Below are positions 39,201-48,570 of a stretch of 64,000 bases of DNA, in pieces; position 1 is the stretch's first letter; each line of letters begins with the position of its first letter. This DNA is from CAYOHR01 sp964512145. Lineage in GTDB: Bacteria > Bacteroidota > Bacteroidia > Flavobacteriales_G > JALEGO01. The translations under genes were made by a program, and so were the position numbers. The notes under the pieces are model-generated. The model was not told where the DNA came from and made no database searches. It saw nothing but the letters and a program-made list of their open reading frames with translations. The stretch lies in NCBI GenBank assembly GCA_964512145.1, contig CAZEIM010000012.1, positions 1 through 64,000 of the forward strand. The letters run 5' to 3'.

Positions 39201-40356
39201 ATTGTGAAAAAGTACCAAAATAAGGACAATTGTCATCATATACCGTTACGGAAAAACAATGAGGCACATTGCTTATATCAGCAGCAGTTGGTGTCCAGGT
39301 TAATGTTGCAACGGGAACATACGGATCCGTATAATCAACCGTCCAAGTTGCACCGGGAATAGCATTATTCCAATCGATAGTAACCAAATCTCCTCCATCA
39401 GGATCGCTTGCACTAATACTTAATGTAAGAGGAAGCCCTGCGCAAATAGCTGTATCTGTGTTACTTCCAGAAATAGGATTTTGGTCAAATCCGGTAGAGT
39501 TAGGGTTTAAATTATTACATGGAATCGTATAAATTTGCATATCTCGAATTACCGATCCCACTAAAATACCGTTGGAATATTCTTTTACTTCTAATGCAAT
39601 TACTGTTATGGTTTGAGTGAGCGAGTTAAAGCATATTTGACCTGTAGACGGATCAAAAGTAAAAGGAAATGCCGGGTTGCTGTTTAAGGGAGACCCTACT
39701 GAATATCCGGCAGTGTAAGTTACTGTAGAGTTTCCGTTAGAAAGAGGGGTAATAGCTGTAAAAACTAAAGAATCTCCATCTGGATTTATCGTACCATGAT
39801 CAAAACAATAGTCGGACTGGGTACATACAAATGGAATGGGGTCGTTCGCAAAAGTAACGGAACTGTTACAGCTATCCGTTAAATTATTTAAGGTTGCTTT
39901 AATATGTAAGTTTTGACTACCTGGGTTTTGTATGGTTTGTATGGCAGAGTTTCTGCAACACAACTCATAATCAAAAGTCCAATCTAAACATTTTGCAGGA
40001 AGTGTAACTATTTTTTTATAGGTGTATTTTTGTATACCTGGATTAGGACCTCCATTACATTTTGTTTGTGCCGTGGGACAAACAGGCGTAATTTCAACAG
40101 GAGGGCCGGATTGATTTAAAATTAAAGTAATAGCAGAACTCCCAACAATACCACAAGAAGGTGCGGTAATTTTTACGGTTGCTGATGATGGTGCTGAAAT
40201 TCCACTACAATCTCTATAAAAAGTAAAAGTAACTTCATAGTTATTTCCACCTAAACATTTATAAGATAAATCTGCTCCAGCGGCATGGGATGCAAATGAA
40301 ATTTTGTACTGAAAAAAAAATATTAAAAATACTGAAAAAGCATATATTTTTTTCAT
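36244..40356 (-). CDS. Giant surface protein: SprB-like repeats, PKD-like domain, T9SS type B tail
   Basis: The product has 1370 residues. The signal peptide is MKKIYAFSVFLIFFFQYKIS, then the conserved opening HAAGADLSYKCLGGNNYEV typical of large Bacteroidota surface proteins. About 20-400 forms the N-terminal head with many cysteines. About 400-1130 contains around seven or eight SprB-like Ig repeats (APYNYNWSDG, GTYQVTITDAGGC; APHSYNWSTG, GVYYLTITDANNC). A PKD-like region (FDKSLGNIVSWNWEFMDN) and a type B sorting domain (FIPNTFTPNEDKRNELF, DRWGELLFKS, AWDGT) complete it. Its tail resembles that of the convergent 1821-residue protein. SprB is a motility adhesin in gliding species, but motility is not proven here. 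Confidence 0.88.
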   Translation of the reverse strand: MKKIYAFSVFLIFFFQYKISFASHAAGADLSYKCLGGNNYEVTFTFYRDCSGISAPSSATVKITAPSCGIVGSSAITLILNQSGPPVEITPVCPTAQTKCNGGPNPGIQKYTYKKIVTLPAKCLDWTFDYELCCRNSAIQTIQNPGSQNLHIKATLNNLTDSCNSSVTFANDPIPFVCTQSDYCFDHGTINPDGDSLVFTAITPLSNGNSTVTYTAGYSVGSPLNSNPAFPFTFDPSTGQICFNSLTQTITVIALEVKEYSNGILVGSVIRDMQIYTIPCNNLNPNSTGFDQNPISGSNTDTAICAGLPLTLSISASDPDGGDLVTIDWNNAIPGATWTVDYTDPYVPVATLTWTPTAADISNVPHCFSVTVYDDNCPYFGTFSQSYCITVSGLTVDIGPDIPNAPCNISHNTVPNLSGGVPPYIYAWSDGSSGPSTNFGCGTHALTVTDAAGCQGTDEIDIICPQIDLDSVKVNETCYGDNDGQITLTPSNGTAPYNYNWSDGQISNPAINLAGGTYQVTITDAGGCEKKEDFTIAPGLIPPDVFIIFREKLCVSEPADTMAASYPFGVWSGNGVVVNGNTATFDPGIAGVGIHTVTYTIGGVCGASGTLDIEVIDMEIDQIIIDHISCFGYSDGSAEFELSQPVDSILFFIQPDSIMQTQNIIQNLPIGSYSIVGVWIDSLYCTLDSTIQITEPLQLVPNFNFVDATCFNVNNGNIIANPIGGIAPHSYNWSTGAITQNIINLSPGVYYLTITDANNCSADTVITISAPPGFVFSFSSDSANCNNPDGQAQVFNVSGATAPYTFLWDVNAANQANDTAYNLIPGTYQITITDNLGCDSVHSIIVPNKAGPTLNISKTDNTCFNACDGSATAIANGGTTPGNYSYLWSNGANTDIANLLCAGTYDVTATDGNGCTASGTITILEPDQLIAYVNSDTIICVGGTVSLNATASGGTTPYNFIWDNGWNTAGPNTDNPVGNTCYTVYATDANNCQSANVISCVTFYPALVANAFSDQTICEGDEVTLTASASGGNPNNTYSYNWDGGNSLSSTYQLIPTGTYPNQVIYVVTVSDGCSPDATAMVTISFFEPKNPTITPELTEICPGEQVNFVNASLYPFQNCIWNYGDGNTTLGCFPVPNYIYYNPGTYTVQLSGYTDDGCFGTTTSTVVVFEPPVADFIISPNPTTIRDMKFKFFDKSLGNIVSWNWEFMDNDLNTQLGQSTEQNPIFDFYNSLHGSAHEQFLLEDTGRYPVYLQIVSEEGCISDTMFYAFVKPVTLFFIPNTFTPNEDKRNELFYPVFFGIISDFYEFSIYDRWGELLFKSTDIKSAWDGTAPELGFNEILKQDVYVWKLKFTDIYGEEFEYRGNVNLIR

Positions 40357-40409
40357 GATATTTTATTTTAATATAATAATAACGAAAAAAAATACGGTAG
40401 TTGCCTTAA

Positions 40410-42059
40410 TTATAAAACTTTAACATATGAATAGTCTGAAAGTTTAAATATATAAACATCTGAATTTTCATATCCATAGTTTGAAGAAGCTTTATAAAAA
40501 TTAAATCGCATACCATATGTTGTATAAGAATTATTAAATGTAGGATTAAAATAAAATAAAGTATTAAATCCGGCTAAAACGTACTTATTTATGGGAACTG
40601 AAAAAGTAGTTGATATTTTGTTATACAGGAGTCCATCTTCCATTTCCTTAAAATCATACGAGCTTGAAAAATGAGTATTGAGTGTTTGTAATTGATCAAA
40701 ATCTAAATTATTCAGCTCTCGTAATATGTCCGATCCAAACAACAAAATTTGTTGATCCTTAGCATAATGCTGAATTTTATTTATAAAATCGCTTAAAAAA
40801 ACATTATCATCACACATCAATAAAAGAATATTTTTTTTGGTGGCTGATAAATGAGGTGTTATCTTGGAAATATTTACCGTTTTCATGTTTATATAAACTG
40901 CTGAATCTTGTATGAATTTTTCATCGAAAGAATGTAATAAATTAAACTTACTTTTTAATTGTTTTCCAATTCCCTGGTTTTGCGATTCAAAGTCAATAAT
41001 AATTAATTTATCTTTTGAGTGATTTTTACATATGTAATCCCCCAACTTAGTATATTCTATAGATTGTGAAGGAAATATTTTATATGCATTTGGTGAACTT
41101 TCAAGAATTTTTGATGTGTTTTGTACCGGACAAACAATGGGTATGGAGTATTTTTTTAAATATTCCGCTACTAGCATAAAACTACTTTTATGCAATGGAC
41201 CAATCACTAAATCAAACGTATCTAAACGATTGTTTTTAAGAATTTGCGTGGTTAAAACGGTGTCAGCATCTACATCGTAAACTCTTAAAGAAACTGAATA
41301 TCCTAATAATTCAAGAGAATCTTTTGCAGCTAATATTCCGGTATAAATATCTAACGCAATGTTTGACTTTGGATAAATTCTATCCCTTTTAAGTAGGGTA
41401 GAATCATTTTGTTTTAAGTAAAATGGTAATAATACAGCTACAGAAAATTCTTTTTTTACATCAACAGAGGTGTCCTGTAAATTTTTAATGGCTGATTTAA
41501 ACAGCTGAAAATGATTTTTAGGTTCTTCGGAATAATTGGTTATTGAATCTTTTTTTACTATTTCTGTTGTATTAAATGCACTAGAAGTACTTTTTGATGT
41601 AGGATAAATGGTTAATTCCATATTTTCTTTTAATCCGTTTAGTTTGATGATGGGATTATAAAAAACAATAGTATCGATAAAAACATCATACATTTTTGAA
41701 ATAGAGTACAGTGTTTCCCCTTTTTTTACTGTGTGCTTAATAATATCGTTTTTTTTATTTTGTGTAATAACAGGGAGATTAATTTCTTTTACCGGAATTA
41801 TTATTTCATCGTGTAATTTAAGTCCATTTTCTTTAATAAACATATTATGCTGCACTATACTATCTATAGGAATAGTATATAACTTAGAAAGCCCATACAA
41901 GGTTTCCCCCTTTTGAACAATATGTAAATAATAATATTTTCCGTTATGCTTAATTAAATTATTATTTTGTTGTTGCGCTAACATATATATGTTTGAAAGC
42001 GTAAACAATACAATATACAAACATGGTTTAATATTAAACCGTTGAATCATTTTATACAT
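40410..42059 (-). CDS. LysM-domain protein with periplasmic-binding-type C-terminal domain
   Basis: The product has 549 residues. ATG at 42059 (MYKMIQRF) comes just after the guaA stop. A signal peptide is followed by two LysM repeats, IVQKGETLYGLSKLYTIPID and HTVKKGETLYSISKMYDVF, that should bind peptidoglycan. From about residue 205 a type 1 periplasmic-binding fold is suggested by FSVAVLLPFYLK, SNIALDIYTGILAAKDSLELLG and FDLVIGPLHKSSFMLVAEYL. The domain pairing is known in Bacteroidota (LysM peptidoglycan-binding proteins), but its ligand is not. It sits behind guaA and is probably cotranscribed with it. Confidence 0.82.
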   Translation of the reverse strand: MYKMIQRFNIKPCLYIVLFTLSNIYMLAQQQNNNLIKHNGKYYYLHIVQKGETLYGLSKLYTIPIDSIVQHNMFIKENGLKLHDEIIIPVKEINLPVITQNKKNDIIKHTVKKGETLYSISKMYDVFIDTIVFYNPIIKLNGLKENMELTIYPTSKSTSSAFNTTEIVKKDSITNYSEEPKNHFQLFKSAIKNLQDTSVDVKKEFSVAVLLPFYLKQNDSTLLKRDRIYPKSNIALDIYTGILAAKDSLELLGYSVSLRVYDVDADTVLTTQILKNNRLDTFDLVIGPLHKSSFMLVAEYLKKYSIPIVCPVQNTSKILESSPNAYKIFPSQSIEYTKLGDYICKNHSKDKLIIIDFESQNQGIGKQLKSKFNLLHSFDEKFIQDSAVYINMKTVNISKITPHLSATKKNILLLMCDDNVFLSDFINKIQHYAKDQQILLFGSDILRELNNLDFDQLQTLNTHFSSSYDFKEMEDGLLYNKISTTFSVPINKYVLAGFNTLFYFNPTFNNSYTTYGMRFNFYKASSNYGYENSDVYIFKLSDYSYVKVL

Positions 42060-42060
42060 A

Positions 42061-43593
42061 CTATTCCCATTCAATGGTAGCCGGAGGCTTAGAACTTATA
42101 TCATATACCACCCGATTTACTCCTTTAACCTTATTAATAATTTCATTGGAAATATGTGCCAAAAACTCGTATGGTAAATGAACCCAGTCGGCTGTCATTC
42201 CATCGGTCGATTGAACTGCCCTAAGTGCAATTACCGATTCGTAGGAGCGTTCATCTCCCATTACTCCAACAGATTGTACCGGCAACAAAATAGCTCCGGC
42301 TTGCCAAACCTCATGATATAGATTGTGTTTTTTAAGCCCCTGAATAAATATGGCATCTACATCTTGCAGTAAGGCTACTTTTTTTGGGGTAATTTCTCCC
42401 AATATTCTTATGGCTAAACCTGGACCGGGAAAAGGATGTCGTTGAATAATCGCATCAGGTAACCCTAATTCTTTACCCACCAGGCGAACCTCATCTTTAA
42501 ATAATTGATGTAAGGGTTCTACAACCTGTAACTGCATAGTTTCGGGTAACCCTCCAACATTATGATGAGATTTAATAGTAGCAGAAGGACCTTTAACCGA
42601 CTTTGATTCAATGACATCGGGGTAAATAGTTCCTTGTGCTAGCCATTTTACATCTTTAATCTTATCGGCTTGTTCATCAAACACTTCAATAAAGGTATGG
42701 CCTATAATTTTTCTTTTTTTCTCCGGATCAGATACTCCTTGAAGCTTAGAATAAAATATATGCTTAGCATCTACCCCAATTACATTTAAGCCCAAGCCAA
42801 GGTATTGATTTAATACCTCTTCATATTCATGTTTACGGAGCAAGCCATTATCGATAAAAATACAATACAACTGCTTTCCTATAGCCTTATTTAATAAAAG
42901 AGCTGCAACCGAAGAATCTACTCCTCCGGATAAGCCTAATACTACTTTATCTGCTTTTATTTTTTCTTGTAAATACGTCACTTCATTTTGAATGAATGAG
43001 CCAGGTGTCCAGGTTTGTGAAGCCTTACAAATATTTAGCACAAAATTTTCTAACATTTGTTTTCCGTGTTTACTGTGGTAAACCTCGGGATGAAACTGGA
43101 CTGCTGTAAATTGATGAGAAGGGACCGTATAAGCAGCAATTTCTACATCTTTAGTAGAAGCAATTTTTATAGCTCCTTTGGGCAATGTTGAAATAGTATC
43201 CCCGTGCGACATCCATACTTGACTTTCTAATGGAATATTATGTAAAAATGTATGATTTGCATCAACAAACTGTAAATGAGCTCTTCCATACTCGCGTATT
43301 TTGGAAGGAATTACTTGACCCCCAAACGTATGTGCATATAACTGAGACCCATAACATACCCCTAACACCGGTACTTTATTAAGAAATAAAGAAAAATTTA
43401 TTTCAGGATGCTTATCCTGATGAACCGAAAAAGGGCTTCCCGAAAGGATAATTCCTTTTAGATGTGTGAAATCTGCTTTAAATTCATAAAATGGGACAAC
43501 TTCGCAATACACATTTAATTCACGCACTTTACGGGCAATTAACTGGGTATACTGTGAGCCAAAATCTATAATATCAATTCTATCCAAATGCAC
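42061..43593 (-). CDS. guaA: GMP synthase (glutamine-hydrolysing)
   Basis: The product has 510 residues. The class I glutamine amidotransferase domain (1-190) has the cysteine in VLGVCYGSQ near residue 80 and FHPEVYHS for the His/Glu partners. The ATP pyrophosphatase domain carries LGLSGGVDSSVAA at about 220, and the C-terminal dimer domain ends in SSKPPATIEWE. It converts XMP to GMP. No ATG is available near family position 1: the start is GTG at 43593 or TTG at 43587. A TACCTTTG box lies 13 bases upstream. Confidence 0.96.
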   Translation of the reverse strand: MHLDRIDIIDFGSQYTQLIARKVRELNVYCEVVPFYEFKADFTHLKGIILSGSPFSVHQDKHPEINFSLFLNKVPVLGVCYGSQLYAHTFGGQVIPSKIREYGRAHLQFVDANHTFLHNIPLESQVWMSHGDTISTLPKGAIKIASTKDVEIAAYTVPSHQFTAVQFHPEVYHSKHGKQMLENFVLNICKASQTWTPGSFIQNEVTYLQEKIKADKVVLGLSGGVDSSVAALLLNKAIGKQLYCIFIDNGLLRKHEYEEVLNQYLGLGLNVIGVDAKHIFYSKLQGVSDPEKKRKIIGHTFIEVFDEQADKIKDVKWLAQGTIYPDVIESKSVKGPSATIKSHHNVGGLPETMQLQVVEPLHQLFKDEVRLVGKELGLPDAIIQRHPFPGPGLAIRILGEITPKKVALLQDVDAIFIQGLKKHNLYHEVWQAGAILLPVQSVGVMGDERSYESVIALRAVQSTDGMTADWVHLPYEFLAHISNEIINKVKGVNRVVYDISSKPPATIEWE

Positions 43594-43606
43594 AAGTAAA
43601 TATATG

Positions 43607-43614
43607 CAAAGGTA
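43607..43614 (-). promoter_or_regulatory. Candidate -7 box (TACCTTTG) of guaA
   Basis: Exact TAnnTTTG match 13 bases upstream of the GTG start. No TTG is found at the usual -33 spacing. Confidence 0.4.
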
Positions 43615-43657
43615 ACATGAATTTAGATTTTATAAGATAAAATCATCTAAAAATAAT

Positions 43658-46340
43658 TTACCTCTCTTCTATATTTGAAGATTTTATGGCTCTTTTTCTA
43701 GCTTCTTTTGAGTCCATTTTTTCTCTCATTTTTCTCTCATTTAAATAATCTTCATAAGATTTTCCAATTATTTTTTCATATTCAAATTTCTCTCTTCCAT
43801 GTCCTATACTTTTTTCTTCACCAAAACCATACAATTCAGGATATAAATAATAACCTTTTTCATGTTGTTGTTTATCTACTTCTGGAATTAATCTATACTT
43901 TTCTGCATACTTATCTTTTCTAATACCAGTTACTTGCCAAGAAACTTTTAGACCGTCATAACCACCTGAAATTATAAATTTATTATTATTAATTTCTTCT
44001 TTTATATAAATATTTGAAAACCCTCCAATACAAGTAATTTGGTATCTATATTCCATATTTAAATCAGAAAAATAATCCGGTAATACTACAGTAGCTTCAC
44101 CAGAAGAATTTAAAATAACANNNNNNNNNNNNNNNNNNNNNNNNNNNNATCATATCGGGACTTTCGACAAAAGAATGATATAAATATTTATTTTCGGGAT
44201 CTAACGGATGATCAATTTTAAAACTACCACTTCCTTTAGATAATGCCCCTGTAACATCTAAGTTGCCATTAATTGTTACAGCATTTGCCCCAAAATCTCC
44301 GTAAATAAGCGGAGATGCTGTTCCACTATTATCTATGTATAATCTATTACTTGCTGTATTCCCATTTCCAGCATTATAGCCTAGTAATACAGAAGATGCC
44401 ATTGCGGTATAAGCCCCTTGATACAAAGGATCTGCTCCAAGAATAACATTGTTTGAGCCATTGTTTTGAAATGCTACACCTGCTCCAATATACACATTAT
44501 TGCCTGCGGTTGTGTTACCATAGCCACAATCAGTACCTATTGCATAGTTTTGATCCCCAGTAGTAGTTTGCTGAAGTGTACCTACTCCTAATGCTACGTT
44601 CTCAGCTCCGCCTACAGCGATAGAAGCAAGAGCATTTGTTCCAATACCTACGTTTGAAAGTCCTGCTGTGCCAGCAGGTCCAGAATTTTGACCCATATAA
44701 ATGCTTTGAAAATCACCAGCTCTATGAAGAAACCTTGCCCCTCCCCAATACATTGCTCCTGCAGAAGTAGACGAGAAGAAATCAACATCTCCTGCTACTC
44801 TCAATTTCCTTGGTGTTGTTGTTGTGCCAATACCCACATTCCCATCGGTTGAATTTACAAATAAGGCTGTTGTGCCATTGTCTTGAACAGAAAAATTACC
44901 GGTACTATTCATGTTAAAAATCATATTATTGGCACCTTGAGTTACCGTAGTCGCTGAAGTTAAGCTACCACTACCACTATAAATTCCATTTCCATCTCCT
45001 CCTCCTGGATTACCCCAGGTGCCATCTTGTTTTAAGTAGAGAGTACCGCCTACTGTAAAACTTGTAGTGCTTACTACACCGGCATTGTTTACCTGCAAAA
45101 TCCCCCCACTCGCTGGTGTATATGCTAAAAAACTTAATGTACCATCGGAATTAATTCTTAAACGTTCAACTGCATTTCCGGCAATACCGGCAGTAGTAGG
45201 CTTTGTAAAAAAACTAAGATACCCTGCTCTATTGGCTGAAGTATGAGTTGATCCAGCAAAAGCACGAATCATAACCGAACCATCAACCGTTTCGGTTTGT
45301 GTGTTGTCTTTACTTCTAAAGGTAATTTCACCCAATATATTTCCTGAAGTAACATTAAATACTTCTCGTTGAAAATCTAATTTTGGATCCCCCGCAAGAT
45401 TTATAGATACTTGTTTATCAGGACTAGTGGTTCCAATACCAATATTACCATTGCTTGAACTAACATAAAAAGAAGTTATCCCGGCATCTTGTACCATAAA
45501 ATTACCAGCTCCTGACATATTAAAAATCATATCATTAGCCCCTTGAGTAACTGTAGTAGCTGAGGTTAAGCTACCACTACCGCTATAGATTCCATTACCA
45601 TCAGCACTTCCTGAAGGAGTTTGCCAGGTGCCATCATGTGACAAAAACTGACCTGCACTACCCGCAGTTAAAGAAGTAATATCTCCTGTACTATTAGCTA
45701 ACAACACTCTATTCCCTGTTCCGGCCAAGGTACTAATACGCGTAGTTCCTACAACATGCAATACCTGTAATGGGGAGGTTGTTCCTATACCAATGTTACC
45801 GCCTGAAGGTTGTAAAGAGATATTTCTTTTAATTCCGGCATCATCCAATTCAATAGAAGCATATCTGTTAGTTGCTGTAAAATCGGTTTTAATTCCAAAC
45901 CGAAGTGTTAAAGGGCTTGCCGCATCGGTACTAGCCAAAGAAAATATATTTTCTAGTGCAGCAGTCGTAGCTTTAGCGTTTGACCCTCGAACATCTAGTT
46001 TTAAAGAAGGATTAGATGTTCCTATTCCAATACTACCTCCACTTAATATAGTAAATCTTTCGTTCGTAGTTGTAAAAAAACGTATGTTAGCCGCCTCTCT
46101 TTGTCGTATTTCAAAATCCCCTGATCCTGTACCAAGAATTAAATCCGTGCCATCAGTGTTTGTTGCACCAGTAGTACTATTTGTTATTTTAATCCCCTTA
46201 GAAGTAGAAGCAGCATTTTCATGTATATGTAAATACTGCTGAGGAGTAAAAGAAGCGTTACCCATCCCCACGTTTTGTGCATATAACACAGTATTGTGGA
46301 TACTGACACAAAATAAATAAGTATATATAATTTTTTTCAT
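43658..46340 (-). CDS. Secreted tail-fibre-like repeat protein, interrupted by an assembly gap
   Basis: ATG at 46340 opens a signal peptide (MKKIIYTYLFCVSIHNTVLYA). The mature region has many tail-fibre-like blocks (NIGIGTTSPxK, GIYSGSGSLTSATTVTQ) and a duplicated block of about 65 residues. A conserved C-terminal domain begins at DPENKYLYHSFVESPDM, is cut by 28 Ns, and resumes as VILNSSGEATVVLPDYF, then YRYQITCIGGFSNIYI and KVSWQVTGIRKD. That end is shared by many bacterial tail-fibre-like proteins. The last 40 residues are highly charged. The known bases fit one frame only if the gap is a multiple of three, so 43658-44120 is not a separate gene. There is no T9SS tail; the function is unknown. 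Confidence 0.82.
44121..44148. other. Assembly gap (28 N) inside the tail-fibre-like gene
   Basis: The flanking frames read into one conserved C-terminal domain. The known coding bases sum to a multiple of three, so the true gap length should be too; 28 is not. Confidence 0.95.
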
Positions 46341-46405
46341 AACACTATAATTAAACAACATTTCGTACGATAATACTTATAAATGGTTTCAAATACAAGT
46401 TAATT

Positions 46406-48499
46406 TTACTGATGTTTAACATTTTTTTTACTTTTTTCAAGGTAATAAGACCCTAATTCTAGTTGGTTAATATTTAAATAGGTGTATCCAATGTTTAATA
46501 AAGTATTGGGGTTAAGGGAGTCTACCGCCAGTGATTCAAAAAAATATTTTAGTGCATCGGTATAATTTGCTTGCATGGCGTTGGCTACTCCTAATTTTAT
46601 TAAAATATCGGTGTTATTAGGTTCTAATTCATAGGCTTTTTGCAAATATTCCNNNNNNNNNNNNNNNNNNNNNNNNNNNNNNGCTTTGGGAATATTGTTT
46701 AAATCTTTGCCATATATTTCCCCAACTAAAGACAGTACTTGTACTTTATTTGGATAATATTTTAACAAAACATCGGTAAATGCTAAGGCCTCGGTAAACT
46801 GTTTTTTCTTTTTTAAGGTATCTGCAATAAATAACAAGGCATTTTCAATATCTTTAAAAGCCACATCTTGTTGCAAGCCGCTTTCGTAGGATGCTATACT
46901 TTCTTTATACATACCGGCTTCATAATATACATGGCCTAATATGGTTTTTGATTGTATGTAATTTGGAAATAATTGCAATGATTTTTGTAAACAAAATATA
47001 GCTTCATTTATATATTCCTTCTTTTTATCGGAATTTATTTCATTTTTAGCTAGTTCATAATATGCCCCACCGGCTGCCATATGCACTTTTGTGCTGGATG
47101 AAGATATTTTATAATCGGCCAAGGCTAGGGTTTGATCGTTTTTCCATGCATTATTTCTGTCTATTGTTTTATAGGAAAAACTAATAATAAGTACCCCTAA
47201 TAATAATATTTTAACATATCTTAAAAACTTATTGTTACTATTCAATAAAAACCATGCTAATATCATACTAAATCCTAAAGATGGAACGTACATAAACCGC
47301 TCATTCATAAAGGAGCCTATTTCAAAAAAAATATTAGAAAATAAGATGAAGGTGCCTAAAAAAAACAAAGTTCCAAATGCAACGATTTTTTGAGTTTGAG
47401 TTGAATTCTTTTTAATTATATACCATACTCCTAATATCAACATTCCTAAATACAATACAAAACTCATGACACTTTTAAAATTTGACCAAGTATAATAAGG
47501 AAAAGACTTACCCCATACAAAATCAGAAGAGGCAAAGGGATGCCATGGATAATAATCGTGTGTTAGTGGGTGTGGATATACTAATAATTTAACATACATA
47601 CCCATGGTGTAAAAAATACTTGGGAGTTTTTGGGTTTCTTTAGCATACATATACGGTTTATTAAGCAGCTGATCTGGAACCTTTTCTGATACCACATCCC
47701 CTAACACTTGAGTTCTGATTAAAAAATAACCTATAAAAGCCACCAGTATGGGCAATAGTATAATAAGTTTTAATCTTACGTTGGTTAATTTATCTCTAAA
47801 TACCCATAATGTTAAAGGCAATACCCCCAAAAAAGTAACCACACTTTCTTTAGAGAAAAAGGCTCCGGTAAAAAATAAAAGAGCCAAGATCCCATATTGA
47901 ATTTGTTTTGTTTTATGGGTAGGATTAATATCATAGGCCTTAAGTGAAAAAATAAGACCTAATAGCGCAAATAAAAAAGCCAATGTTTCATCTAAACTTT
48001 TAATATTGGCCACAACTTCGGTATGCAAAGGGTGTGTAATATATACTAGGGTAGAAAAAAATGCCCAAATAGAAATATTTTGATTGATTGGGATAAATAG
48101 CATTTCTAAAAAAATACATAAAACGACTGCTGTTAATCCGTAAAAAAAAGCATTGGATACATGAAGAATTTGAGCTACTTTTTTGGTTTTAATTTCGGTT
48201 ATATTTTTAGTCTCATAGTTTTCAGGACCAAAATACTCCCAAATAAGGGCAAAATAGGCTATAGATAATGGCCTATACCTTCCTCCTTCTACTAAATTTT
48301 TTTGTTGTCCAAAAAACCCATAAAATGAATCTTTAGTAAAAATATCACCTATACCATCGATGCCCTTTTTGGTAAATTGATTATAGCTAATCACCATTTT
48401 ATCATCTAATGCAAAATCGTGATTAAATGTATTGGCATAGAGAAAAAATCCTGTTAAAAACAAAAATATTTTATTGGTGTTTTGAAATTGTAATCTCAT
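46406..48499 (-). CDS. Multi-spanning membrane protein with TPR tail (TMTC-like, GT-C type)
   Basis: The product has about 697 residues including unknown ones from a 30-N gap. It opens with an acidic motif after the first helix (NTFNHDFALDDKMVISYNQF), followed by about ten helices to residue 430, then four to five TPR units (YINEAIFCLQKSLQLFPNY, AGMYKESIASYESGLQ, ALKYFFESLAVDSLNPN). This order matches TMTC-like or PMT-type proteins, where the DD motif could serve glycosyl transfer from a lipid-linked sugar. The function in bacteria is mostly unproven, so this is a family-level call. The 30-N gap keeps the frame. Confidence 0.8.
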   Translation of the reverse strand: MRLQFQNTNKIFLFLTGFFLYANTFNHDFALDDKMVISYNQFTKKGIDGIGDIFTKDSFYGFFGQQKNLVEGGRYRPLSIAYFALIWEYFGPENYETKNITEIKTKKVAQILHVSNAFFYGLTAVVLCIFLEMLFIPINQNISIWAFFSTLVYITHPLHTEVVANIKSLDETLAFLFALLGLIFSLKAYDINPTHKTKQIQYGILALLFFTGAFFSKESVVTFLGVLPLTLWVFRDKLTNVRLKLIILLPILVAFIGYFLIRTQVLGDVVSEKVPDQLLNKPYMYAKETQKLPSIFYTMGMYVKLLVYPHPLTHDYYPWHPFASSDFVWGKSFPYYTWSNFKSVMSFVLYLGMLILGVWYIIKKNSTQTQKIVAFGTLFFLGTFILFSNIFFEIGSFMNERFMYVPSLGFSMILAWFLLNSNNKFLRYVKILLLGVLIISFSYKTIDRNNAWKNDQTLALADYKISSSSTKVHMAAGGAYYELAKNEINSDKKKEYINEAIFCLQKSLQLFPNYIQSKTILGHVYYEAGMYKESIASYESGLQQDVAFKDIENALLFIADTLKKKKQFTEALAFTDVLLKYYPNKVQVLSLVGEIYGKDLNNIPKXXXXXXXXXXXEYLQKAYELEPNNTDILIKLGVANAMQANYTDALKYFFESLAVDSLNPNTLLNIGYTYLNINQLELGSYYLEKSKKNVKHQ
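46653..46682. other. Assembly gap (30 N) inside the TPR protein gene
   Basis: Thirty Ns lie in the TPR region and the frame continues across them. A TPR unit is probably shortened or misjoined here, because repeats are a common cause of such gaps. Confidence 0.95.
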
Positions 48500-48546
48500 A
48501 GAATGGGTATAAAATTAATCTTTTTTTATTACACATAAAATAATAG

Positions 48547-48554
48547 TAATTTTG
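48547..48554 (+). promoter_or_regulatory. Candidate -7 box (TAATTTTG) for the 177-residue protein gene
   Basis: Exact TAnnTTTG match 16 bases upstream of the TTG start at 48571. No clear -33 TTG is seen. Confidence 0.4.
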
Positions 48555-48570
48555 TAAAAATTAGAGTGTT

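Noticed and set aside
43658..44056. A 132-residue stand-alone gene
   Set aside because: The frame continues upstream to the N gap with VILNSSGEATVVLPDYF, which joins the conserved C-terminal domain of the tail-fibre-like protein.
45793..46242. A 149-residue plus-strand reading frame opposite the tail-fibre-like gene
   Set aside because: It is antisense to a better supported gene and shows no domain or start context.
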